From positions 186,001-250,000 of the forward strand of contig NZ_QHCS01000002.1 in the NCBI RefSeq assembly GCF_003545875.1: a stretch of 64,000 nt of DNA, given 5' to 3'. Positions 25,684 to 36,028 of the stretch are shown piece by piece. How positions within the stretch are numbered: position 1 is the stretch's first letter; each line of letters opens with the position of its first letter. The notes below the pieces were generated by a model. That model was not told where the DNA came from. It saw only the letters and a list, made by a program, of their open reading frames with translations, and did not search any database. Made by a program: the position numbers and the translations under genes. The DNA comes from Leptospira stimsonii. Lineage in GTDB: Bacteria > Spirochaetota > Leptospiria > Leptospirales > Leptospiraceae.

Positions 25684-27375
25684 TTAACCGAAAACGTTTT
25701 GAAAACGCGAACTTTTGGATAAAAATTCCAAGTCCGTGATCGAAAGAGGCTTAGAAAATAAAAAGCCTTGGCCCATTTCGCATCCTTGTGCGGTTAGGAG
25801 TCGTTTTTGTTCCTCCGTTTCGATTCCTTCTGCGACCGTGGTTAAACTTAGGCTTTCGGCGAGGGCAAGAATGGTTCGAACGATCGATTCACTTGAAGAA
25901 TCGGTTGAAAGTCCTCTCACAAAGGATTGATCTATTTTTAAAGTGTGGATGGGATATTGACTCAAGGAGCTTAAGGAAGAATAACCCGTACCGAAGTCGT
26001 CTAGAGAAAGTGTAATTCCAGATCGATGTAGAGAATTCAAAACGTCGAGAGTCAGGCTTGGATCTCCTGCGAGGGCGCTTTCGGTGATTTCCAATTCCAA
26101 TTCTTGAGGAGCTGTATTCGTTTCTTCTAATATTCTTAAAATGGTTTCCGTTAAGAATTTTTTTCGAAACTGAATCGGGGAAAGATTTACGGAAACTCGA
26201 AAAGCCGGATTCCCCCTTTTCTTCCAATCCTGAAGATCGTCGCAGGCTTTCCGAAGAACCAATTCTCCGAGCGGAATAATCAAGCCAGTTTCTTCTGCCA
26301 AGGGAATGAATTGAAGAGGGGAGACAAGTCCAAGGTTTGGATGTTTCCAGCGAACGAGTGCTTCCATTCCCACAATCTGGCCCGTTTTTAAATTCACTTT
26401 CGGTTGATAAACGACCAAAAATTGATCCTTGGAAAGAGCGTCTCTCAATTCTTTTTCGAGCGTGAGTTTCTCTTTGAGCTTGTCGTTCAATTCGGAAGTA
26501 AAAAAATCGAAGTCTCTGTCTAACGCGATGCTTCCTTGAAGAGCCGCTTCCGATTTCCAAAGCAATTGTTCCGCTGACGTTCCATCGATCGGAAATAGGG
26601 AGATTCCCGCTTTCAGGTTTGGATAAATTTCCTCGCCGGCAATAGGAATCGGCTGTTTGAAGTTTTCTAAAATTTCCGCGACTCTCGTTTCCGTTTCGCT
26701 TTCAACGTTCTTCGAAGCTGGAAAAAGAATCGAAAATTCACTTTCACCGGTCCTACCAAGAAGAATTGAGTCGTTCGAAAGATCGGAAAGACGTTTACTT
26801 ACAAATCTTAGAAACAAATCCGATGCGTGATTGCCGAACGTATTCTTTATATCTTTCCACTTGTATATTCCGAAAGAAACAATTGCGAGACTATCCGAGT
26901 TCGCGTTTTTGATTTCAGAATGGATTTTTTCCACGAAAGAATCCTTGTTTGGTAGGCTTGTGAGCGGATCGTAATTGGAAAGATAATTGATGACTTCATC
27001 CAATTTACGAACCGTAAGGGTTGTGCCCGCCATTAAAGTTCCCGCTTCGTCCGTATAATCGACGGGAAGGTTTGGAAGAATTTTTTCATTCAAGTATTTT
27101 TTAAGACAGAGAGACGTGAGTGTAACCGGAGCCAAAAGTTTATGAAGCGCATACAGAGTCGCACCCGTTCCGGCAAGCGTCGCGATGAGAGCGATGAGCA
27201 ACGTCTGTACGATCATCCTCACATCGTAACCGGTGTTGATCACGTAATAGGCGAGTAACGTAATCAAAGGCACGTGAGTTCCTAAAAAGGCGACTAATAA
27301 GATTTTGGAAGTATATGTTTTAAGCGGTTTGATTTTGGAGAGTGTTTCGTAAAGCCCAAGATTTTGTTCTGTCAT
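25684..27375 (-). CDS. Membrane GGDEF-EAL protein, probable c-di-GMP phosphodiesterase
   Basis: The 563-residue protein has two membrane segments (residues about 24-46 and 55-80), a GGDEF-type domain (about 130-295) and an EAL domain (about 305-555). The GGDEF active-site motif is replaced by TGESEF (209-214), so cyclase activity is unlikely. The EAL domain keeps its key residues: E338-A-L, N in RVSVNLSPIQF, E in ELEITES, DD in LDDFGTGYSSL, K in LKIDQSFV, E in AEGIETEEQ and Q in EMGQGF. It should therefore degrade c-di-GMP; the degenerate half may be regulatory. It stands alone on its strand. Confidence 0.88.
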   Translation of the reverse strand: MTEQNLGLYETLSKIKPLKTYTSKILLVAFLGTHVPLITLLAYYVINTGYDVRMIVQTLLIALIATLAGTGATLYALHKLLAPVTLTSLCLKKYLNEKILPNLPVDYTDEAGTLMAGTTLTVRKLDEVINYLSNYDPLTSLPNKDSFVEKIHSEIKNANSDSLAIVSFGIYKWKDIKNTFGNHASDLFLRFVSKRLSDLSNDSILLGRTGESEFSILFPASKNVESETETRVAEILENFKQPIPIAGEEIYPNLKAGISLFPIDGTSAEQLLWKSEAALQGSIALDRDFDFFTSELNDKLKEKLTLEKELRDALSKDQFLVVYQPKVNLKTGQIVGMEALVRWKHPNLGLVSPLQFIPLAEETGLIIPLGELVLRKACDDLQDWKKRGNPAFRVSVNLSPIQFRKKFLTETILRILEETNTAPQELELEITESALAGDPSLTLDVLNSLHRSGITLSLDDFGTGYSSLSSLSQYPIHTLKIDQSFVRGLSTDSSSESIVRTILALAESLSLTTVAEGIETEEQKRLLTAQGCEMGQGFLFSKPLSITDLEFLSKSSRFQNVFG

Positions 27376-27829
27376 TCTGAATTCCGTTTTGATATTGAAG
27401 TTTGAATCGGATTTTCATTTCATTCTTTTTTATTTGGACTTTTTACAAATTCGATTCTCACAAATTTTGACGAATCGCAGACCTCTTTGCGAATAAAAAC
27501 AGTTTACGGTTCCTTCTTGAAAGGCGGGCTTTTTCTTTTCAATCTTTCCTTTGAATCTTTACATCCAAAGAAAATCTCAAAGAGCGAATCTTTTCGATTT
27601 GGGCGCCCATACTTCCTTGTTTCCAAACATTCTGATTTGTACCTTTTTGAGATCGATTCGAGAGTTTTCCGAAAAAAAAGACTGCAAGAATGTCAGCAAG
27701 AGCGGCATTTTGATCCGTAATATCCGAAAAAAGTAAAGTTCTTTCGCTTTTTTTTCTTGTTTTCTTTCTCTTTATTTTATATAATAACTGTTGTTCTATA
27801 AAAACGTTTGTTCGAAATTGGGAGAGATT
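27376..27829. other. 454-bp divergent spacer between the EAL gene and the TetR gene
   Basis: It holds the promoters of both flanking genes. A near-consensus promoter for the TetR gene is listed separately. Short frames on both strands here lack ribosome binding sites and known patterns. Confidence 0.5.
27757..27785 (+). promoter_or_regulatory. Promoter of the TetR-alkB unit
   Basis: A -35 box TTGTTT (27757-27762) and a perfect -10 box TATAAT (27780-27785) are 17 bp apart. Transcription would start near 27792, about 38 nt before the GTG start of the TetR gene. The start region (27787-27812) has repeated TGTT / TTTGTTC words that could bind the regulator itself. Confidence 0.65.
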
Positions 27830-28429
27830 GTGCCGAAAATTGTGGATCACGAAGTTTACCGGATTTCCATTCTTACCCGCTGTTTGGGTCTTTTTGCAAA
27901 GAGGGGTTATGCGATGGTAACGATGAGAGAGATTTCCAAGGAACTTCGAGTATCCACCGGATCATTGTATCATTATTTCCCGACGAAAGAGGTGTTATTC
28001 GAGGAGATGGCCAAGTGGGTGGTTCGGGAAGACGCCAAGCAGTTGGTAGATATCCGGGATCGAAACCGTGAAAAGTCGGTCTCGGAAAAACTCGAACTGC
28101 TCTTCGAATTTGTGAGGGAAAGGGAAGGGCATTTTCGCGATTTGATCCTTCTCGCGTGCGATCTTTACAGAAGAGAAGATTCGGAACCCGCGAAAGCGAT
28201 CTTAAAAGATTGTTCTTCGATTTTTCGTAGCGCAATCGAAAGCCATCTCGATTTAAGAAATCCGGAAATGGAGAATCTTTTCTTTAGCGTTCTGATCGGG
28301 ACAATCTTTCAAAGAATGATGGATCAAGGAACGGTAGATTTTGAAAAAACATTCGAGATCGTCCGGGTCTTCGCTCCGTTTCTGACAGGCGGTTTGTTTA
28401 TGGAATTTAAAAAGATCGGGAATGAATGA
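27830..28429 (+). CDS. TetR family transcriptional regulator
   Basis: This 199-residue protein has a TetR N-terminal DNA-binding domain: ILTRCLGLFAKRGYAMVTMREISKELRVSTGSLYHYFPTKEVLFEEM holds the helix-turn-helix. The helical C-terminal ligand domain is unlike its neighbours and its ligand is unknown. The GTG at 27830 with GGGAGAG upstream is chosen; a TTG at 27791 would add 13 residues but falls at the predicted transcription start. It lies 42 nt before an alkane hydroxylase gene in the same direction, so it probably controls it and itself in response to an alkane or fatty compound. Confidence 0.85.
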   Translation: MPKIVDHEVYRISILTRCLGLFAKRGYAMVTMREISKELRVSTGSLYHYFPTKEVLFEEMAKWVVREDAKQLVDIRDRNREKSVSEKLELLFEFVREREGHFRDLILLACDLYRREDSEPAKAILKDCSSIFRSAIESHLDLRNPEMENLFFSVLIGTIFQRMMDQGTVDFEKTFEIVRVFAPFLTGGLFMEFKKIGNE

Positions 28430-28471
28430 AGATCCATTCGAGCGATCAAAGATGATAGGGAGAGAAGTGAT

Positions 28472-29584
28472 ATGACCAATTTGAAACGTTACTCGTTCAT
28501 TGTTTGTTTTTTGGTTCCGGCTTTTGCGGTGCTGGGTTTTTATTTAGGCGGAGCGTATAATTTTCTTACCTTCGCGATTGTATTCGGCGTTCTTCCGATT
28601 CTGGACGTTCTGGTCGGAGCGGATCCGTCCAATCCGGTCGAAGAAGAGGTTCCGTCTTTACAAAATGAATTCTATTTTCGATTTCTGACTTATGTTTGGG
28701 CATGGGTTCAGATCGCTTTGGTGATTTGGTCGCTCTATGAGATTCAAACCAAAGAACTGACTGGATTGGAGTGGTTCGGATTCGTGCTCGCGATCGGAAT
28801 CAATACCGGTGGAATCGGAATCACGGTCGCGCATGAGCTGGGTCATAAAAGTAAGAAGATAGAACAATGGTATTCGAAATTCATTCTCATGACCGTTTGT
28901 TATATGCATTTTTTTATCGAGCACAACCGAGGACATCACGTAAACGTTTCTACACACGAGGATCCCGCGTCTTCCAGGAAAGGAGAATCCTTTTACAAAT
29001 TTTATCCAAGAACCGTATTCGGTTCTTATTTCTCTGCTTGGAAGTTGGAAGAAAAACGGCTTTCCAAACTAGGAAAGTCTTCTTGGTCTCTGGAGAATGA
29101 GATGATTTCGTCGACGGTAATTCCACTTTTGTTTATAGGGATCGTGACAGCGGGACTTACTTTTTATACCGGTAGATTTTCCTGGGAAGTGCCGGCATTC
29201 TTTTTTGCTCAGAGTTTTATCGCATTCTCCCTTTTAGAGGTTGTGAATTATATAGAACACTACGGACTTCAGAGGAAAGAAATTGCACCGGGAAAGTTTG
29301 AGAAAGTTTTACCGATTCATTCGTGGAATCAGAATTTCGCGGTGAGTAACGCGTTTCTTTTTCAACTTCAGAGACACTCCGATCACCACGCGAATGCCGG
29401 AAGACGTTATTCGGCATTAAGACATTTCGAAGAAAGTCCGCAACTTCCTTACGGTTACGAAGTGATGGTTCTGGTCGCTTTGATTCCGCCTCTCTGGTAT
29501 AAGATTATGGACTGGAGATTGGAAGACTGGAAGAAGAAATACTACGCGAATTCAAATTCGGAAACGGTCAGAAGCGCCGTCTAA
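28472..29584 (+). CDS. alkB: Alkane 1-monooxygenase (AlkB-type)
   Basis: The 370-residue membrane protein has all four His motifs of AlkB: HELGHKS, EHNRGHHVNVST, NYIEHYGLQRKE and LQRHSDHHANAGRRY. These bind the di-iron centre that hydroxylates the terminal carbon of medium-chain alkanes or similar chains, with electrons from rubredoxin. About six membrane segments are visible. GGGAGAG precedes the ATG. No rubredoxin or rubredoxin reductase gene is next to it. In an organism that lives on long fatty acids the true substrate may be a fatty acyl chain or host lipid; that is inference. Confidence 0.9.
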   Translation: MTNLKRYSFIVCFLVPAFAVLGFYLGGAYNFLTFAIVFGVLPILDVLVGADPSNPVEEEVPSLQNEFYFRFLTYVWAWVQIALVIWSLYEIQTKELTGLEWFGFVLAIGINTGGIGITVAHELGHKSKKIEQWYSKFILMTVCYMHFFIEHNRGHHVNVSTHEDPASSRKGESFYKFYPRTVFGSYFSAWKLEEKRLSKLGKSSWSLENEMISSTVIPLLFIGIVTAGLTFYTGRFSWEVPAFFFAQSFIAFSLLEVVNYIEHYGLQRKEIAPGKFEKVLPIHSWNQNFAVSNAFLFQLQRHSDHHANAGRRYSALRHFEESPQLPYGYEVMVLVALIPPLWYKIMDWRLEDWKKKYYANSNSETVRSAV

Positions 29585-29607
29585 AAAACATTCAAAAAGT
29601 ATTATAT

Positions 29608-29637
29608 GTGAAGCCCGGGAGCGACTCCGGGCTTCAC
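29608..29637 (+). terminator. Hairpin after alkB
   Basis: GTGAAGCCCGG (29608-29618) and CCGGGCTTCAC (29627-29637) pair perfectly around an 8-nt loop, 23 nt after the alkB stop. No T tract follows. Confidence 0.6.
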
Positions 29638-29688
29638 CACGTTCGATTCTTAATTCTTAATCTTTTCTTCTTAGTTCCATTTTAATCC

Positions 29689-30575
29689 TCAGGGAACGTT
29701 ACGCGCGTCGGCTCCGAAGAGGATTTTCTGTATGCTTAAATCCGTGATTGCCGGATCTGTATCGAGTCCGTTACCGAGATCAAAGCTGACCTTTATTTCA
29801 TAATTCTGCCAAGCGTATTTCTTCTTCGATTCATCGCTTTCACCGTTGAATGAGAACGTATAAGGTCCGTCGTTAGGAACCGGAATCAGATTCATATAAA
29901 ATCTTCGTTTTGTTCCTTGTTTCACGAGAGAAAGGATGAAATTCGATTCTTCCAAAGTTAAGATACGGCTCGTGCTACCGATGGAAGGCATTGTTTTTTC
30001 TTGGTTTCATTGAATTTGAACATTTGCCGTTCCTGTGAGGATGTCGCTACGAACAATGATCACGCTCATTACGTTGTAAGGAGAAGTGAATCCGCTGAAC
30101 GTAGGCCATACTCTGTGTTTTGGAATTCCTGTCCATTCCGGATACGTAGTCAAAGGTTCGACTTCGCCAACTTCATTGAAGTAGTATCTCCAATTCATTG
30201 TTATAAACGATTCCAATTTCGTACATTGCGATTTCAAAGGCGTCGATTTCAAAGTCTCTATCTTGGTCATTCTTCGTCGACGGGAAGCCGGATACCAATT
30301 CGGTTCGATTTGTTCGCCTGGACGATAATCTTACGCAAAGATTTCCAGTTCTCCAAAATACGCTCCTTGAAGAAGGGAATTAGAAACTAAAAAATTGGAG
30401 GAGCACTTGGTGCGGAAGTGAGAAACTTTATGGACCCAGGAAGCAGTTTCGAATCCGTAAGGTGCGTTGATAGTACCGGAGCACTGAGTTGATTTAAGAG
30501 TAGGAGGTCCGTCTCGTTATAAATCTTCGCAGGAAAACCGGCGACATTGAGACGCCGCCTAACAACGCGTTCCTA
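29689..30575 (-). pseudogene. Broken gene of unknown function
   Basis: On the - strand a protein-like sequence can be followed across disruptions. From upstream: YNETDLLLLNQLSAPVLSTH, then a frame change, QGAYFGELEIFA, a stop, DYRPGEQIEPNWYPAS, MNWRYYFNEVGEVEPLTTYP, a TGA stop at 30007-30009, and an in-frame continuation from 29991 to 29689 ending FGADARNVP. The pieces before and after 30007 are in the same frame with five codons between. At least one frameshift and two nonsense codons are needed. I do not recognise the family. It resembles a surface or lipoprotein with beta structure. Confidence 0.65.
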
Positions 30576-30653
30576 AAATCGAAAACGTTCCTTCGAAAGA
30601 ATTCATCCTAAGAATTCTAATTCCTGAATATATTCTCCGAAAGAATGCTTCTC

Positions 30654-33179
<2,526 letters not shown>

Positions 33180-33194
33180 TCTATTCTTCTTCCT

Positions 33195-34451
33195 TTACAT
33201 GATATCCTTGAGTTCCATCTTCCGAAGTCGAGGAGCTATCGCTCCTACAAAACCGACCGTGAGAAGAGTGAGCGCGCCGCCCGCGACGATGGATCTGCGG
33301 ATTCCCAGCCATTCCGCGGTCACGCCGGATTCGAATTCTCCTATCTCGTTAGAGGAGCCGATGAAGATATGGTTCACGGCAGATACTCTTCCTCTCATAT
33401 GGTCCGGGGTGTGCATCTGCACGATGGTATGGCGGATCACGACGCTTACCATGTCAAAGGCGCCGGCGGCCATGAGACAAAGAAACGCAATTCTCCAATC
33501 CGTAGAAAAACCGAAAAGAACGATACAAATTCCGAAACCAAAAACACAGGAAAGAAGAATCCAGCCGGAATTTTTTTTCGGCGGTCTTGCCGCGATGAAG
33601 AAGGCGCACAAGACAGCGCCGACTCCTTGTGCGGAGCGGAGCATTCCGAAGATCTCCGGACTTTGACCTAAGATTTTTTCGGTAAACGATGGAAGAAGGG
33701 CGACTGCGCCTCCAAAGAGAACGGCAAAAAGATCCAGAGAAATCGCACCGAGAATGATCTGATGACTGGAAACAAATTTCCAACCGGAGCTAAGGCTCTC
33801 CCAAATCGTTTCTCCGATTTCAGGTTTTTCGGGGACCGGTTTGCTTTTTACAAGAAGCATCATCAAGAAACCGGAACTCATAAGGAGAAGATCAACCGAA
33901 TAGGCGATGTAAAGGCCGAGGACGATCAACATCCCGCCGGTAAGAGGACCGAGAACAAGAGAGGTCTGCCAAGCGATTCCACTCCAAGTCGCGGCGTTTG
34001 GAAAGGTTTCTTTATCCACGAGTTGTGTTTGAAAAGCCGCGGTCGCTGGATTGAGAAATCCCCTTGCGATTCCCGAAAGAAAGATCACTCCATAGATCGG
34101 ATAAACTCCAAAGTCCCGTAAGATCCATTCCATATTAGGAACTACTAATATAAGAAGAAGAAGGGAACAGATGGAAAGAAGTCCCAGAGCGGAAGAAACG
34201 ATTCTTTTTCTCGGAAAGGAATCGATGATAAGACCGGAAAACAAAGCCATCGTGATCGAAGGAATCGCTTCGGTAAGGCCGATAAAGCCTACGTGGAGAT
34301 TACTTCCCGTGAGGTGGTACATCTGCCAGCCGACGACGGTCGTTTGGATGCTGATAGAAAGTGTCACCATAAACTTACCGAGGAGAAAGGAACGGTAGTC
34401 GGCGACTTTGAGAGCTTGAAAGGGATCGTGTTTTTTTAGGGTTTGTGTCAT
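33195..34451 (-). CDS. MFS transporter (EntS-like, MFS_3)
   Basis: The 418-residue protein has about 12 membrane segments with the MFS loop motif between spans 2 and 3 (GLIIDSFPRKRIV) and a second copy-like motif after span 8. It resembles the EntS / MFS_3 group of drug and siderophore exporters. It starts 3 nt after the NUDIX gene stop. The substrate is unknown; the pairing with a NUDIX hydrolase and an aminopeptidase does not point to one. Confidence 0.82.
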   Translation of the reverse strand: MTQTLKKHDPFQALKVADYRSFLLGKFMVTLSISIQTTVVGWQMYHLTGSNLHVGFIGLTEAIPSITMALFSGLIIDSFPRKRIVSSALGLLSICSLLLLILVVPNMEWILRDFGVYPIYGVIFLSGIARGFLNPATAAFQTQLVDKETFPNAATWSGIAWQTSLVLGPLTGGMLIVLGLYIAYSVDLLLMSSGFLMMLLVKSKPVPEKPEIGETIWESLSSGWKFVSSHQIILGAISLDLFAVLFGGAVALLPSFTEKILGQSPEIFGMLRSAQGVGAVLCAFFIAARPPKKNSGWILLSCVFGFGICIVLFGFSTDWRIAFLCLMAAGAFDMVSVVIRHTIVQMHTPDHMRGRVSAVNHIFIGSSNEIGEFESGVTAEWLGIRRSIVAGGALTLLTVGFVGAIAPRLRKMELKDIM

Positions 34452-34454
34452 CGT

Positions 34455-35033
34455 TTAGTTCTTAAGTGGATGTTTGATAAAATACATGCCCAAGGCGGCG
34501 ACCATCATCCCGTGATGAAGGATATTTTCAGAAATGAGATTCGGAATATTCTCAAGCGGTGTTTCAAAGATTTCGATTTGTTCGCTATCGTCCAGGTCTT
34601 GGTCGTGAAGTTTATGAACGTTTTTCGCGACGAAAGTATGACACCAATTGTTTAAGATCGCCGGATTGCCCGTTACCTTACCGAGGTATTCCCAATCTTT
34701 CGAGACGTAACCCGTTTCTTCCACGAGTTCTGCTTGGGCGGATTCCAAGAGTGTCGCCTTTTCCGCGATTCCTCCGGGGATTTCCAAACTGAAACGATGG
34801 ATTCCGTGTCGATATTGATCGATGAGAAGAATCTTGTTTTCCGGTGTAAGCGCGATTACGTTCACCCAATCGAGAGATTCCAGATGAAAGAAGTCTTTTG
34901 AAACCTTTTGATCGGGAGAGGTTGTGTGCCAGGAAACAAGTTTGAAAATCGGAGTCTGAATCAAATCTTTTCGATTTGCTTTGGACCAGAGATGGGAGAA
35001 GGGATCATACGATTCGGCGTGAAAGGGTTTCAT
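34455..35033 (-). CDS. NUDIX hydrolase (ADP-ribose pyrophosphatase-like) with altered Nudix box
   Basis: The 192-residue protein has a NUDIX fold: WVNVIALTPENKILLIDQYRHGI, the ADP-ribose pyrophosphatase-like LEIPGG, and the box GGIAEKATLLESAQAELVEETGY. In the box the upstream Glu and the Arg of the REUxEE core read as Ala, while the EE metal ligands are kept. The change may lower or alter activity. It probably acts on a nucleoside diphosphate derivative. It is the first gene of the operon with the MFS exporter and aminopeptidase. Confidence 0.8.
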   Translation of the reverse strand: MKPFHAESYDPFSHLWSKANRKDLIQTPIFKLVSWHTTSPDQKVSKDFFHLESLDWVNVIALTPENKILLIDQYRHGIHRFSLEIPGGIAEKATLLESAQAELVEETGYVSKDWEYLGKVTGNPAILNNWCHTFVAKNVHKLHDQDLDDSEQIEIFETPLENIPNLISENILHHGMMVAALGMYFIKHPLKN

Positions 35034-35396
35034 TGGTTCCCACTTTTTTGGAATGGTTTGCGAGGTTGAAATTCCGAAATGGTTTCTTTTTTTGAGTTCG
35101 AACTTAAGAATAGAATGTTTTTCTGATATATGAATCTCAACGGATATTTCGAAAGAGCGCAGTGTCGGTTAACGAGAATGCGGAGCATCATTGTGGATTG
35201 TCGAAGTGTCGACGATGTTGAGGAGGCGTTCGTTTTCTTTGATATCATTTCAGTTTATTGAGAGCGAAGAATTTGCCGAAATTTTTTGCCAAATCATTCT
35301 TAGAAAAGAGTGCGTAGAGTCGGCGAAACTCTCGTTTTCTCCTCGCGGAAGAATGCTTACGTTTAGTAATTCAAGAGGAAAATGGGAACAAGTCTG

Positions 35397-35565
35397 AGAC
35401 GGATTTTTGTAGGAGTTCCTACGAAAGAGGAGAAGAAACTTTTTCCTTGCAAGATTACGTTTTTCTGATATAGGAAAATTTCCTGAGTTTTCCCGCCACC
35501 GCTCCCCTCCACCCAAGGTCAGGGTGGGGCGCGCGATCTTCACGGGAGGATGTCGGAATTCCGAC
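35397..35565. repeat. Palindrome-bounded intergenic element, copy 1
   Basis: About 169 bp, from AGACGGATTTTTGTAGG to GTCGGAATTCCGAC. It has the 14-bp palindrome GTAGGAGTTCCTAC (35409-35422) near one end and the 14-bp palindrome GTCGGAATTCCGAC (35552-35565) at the other. The middle is conserved in copy 2 with only scattered differences; it includes GTTTTTCTGATATAGGAAAA and CCGCCACCGCTCCCCTCC. Confidence 0.75.
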
Positions 35566-35665
35566 GGTTTCTTCATCGGAAACACACGGCCTCTTTAGAA
35601 GAATCCGATTCTTTCGCTTCTAAGGACGTAGAACCGAGAAGAGGGCTCCCGTGAGAAAAACGAAA

Positions 35666-35832
35666 AGACGGATTTTTGTAGGAGTTCCTACGAAAGAGGA
35701 GAAGAAACTTTTTACTTGCAAAATTACGTTTTTCTGATATAGGAAAATCTCCCGAGTTTTCCCGCCACCGCTCCCCTCCACCCAAATCCGGGTGGGGCCC
35801 GCGCGTTTTACGGAGGACGTCGGAATTCCGAC
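35666..35832. repeat. Palindrome-bounded intergenic element, copy 2
   Basis: About 167 bp, nearly identical to copy 1, which lies 269 bp upstream in the same orientation. The palindromes are at 35678-35691 and 35819-35832. A 2-bp shortening occurs in the GC-rich part before the second palindrome. Confidence 0.75.
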
Positions 35833-35986
35833 AAGGCTTCCGTTGGTCTTGTTTTTCCGGTGAAAACGGTCTCATCTTCCCTCCATTCTTTTCGGAGCCC
35901 TCTTTTTCTCCAAGAGAGAAATCCCTCGAAAAGTGTGGGTCGGAACTCCGATTCTTTCGATCGTTTTTGCAATTCTCAGTGTACAG

Positions 35987-36021
<35 letters not shown>

Positions 36022-36028
36022 ATGTCCC

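Noticed and set aside
25527..25739. 70-codon + frame downstream of the EAL gene
   Set aside because: Overlaps the end of the GGDEF-EAL gene and is Lys/Arg/Glu-rich without any recognisable motif.
25889..26560. 223-codon - frame inside the EAL gene
   Set aside because: Alternative frame of the same strand within a complete, motif-bearing gene; Arg/Ser-rich.
35397..35832. Duplicated 35-kb unit as a CRISPR array
   Set aside because: Only two units of about 168 bp with no short regular repeats or unique spacers, and no cas genes in the window.
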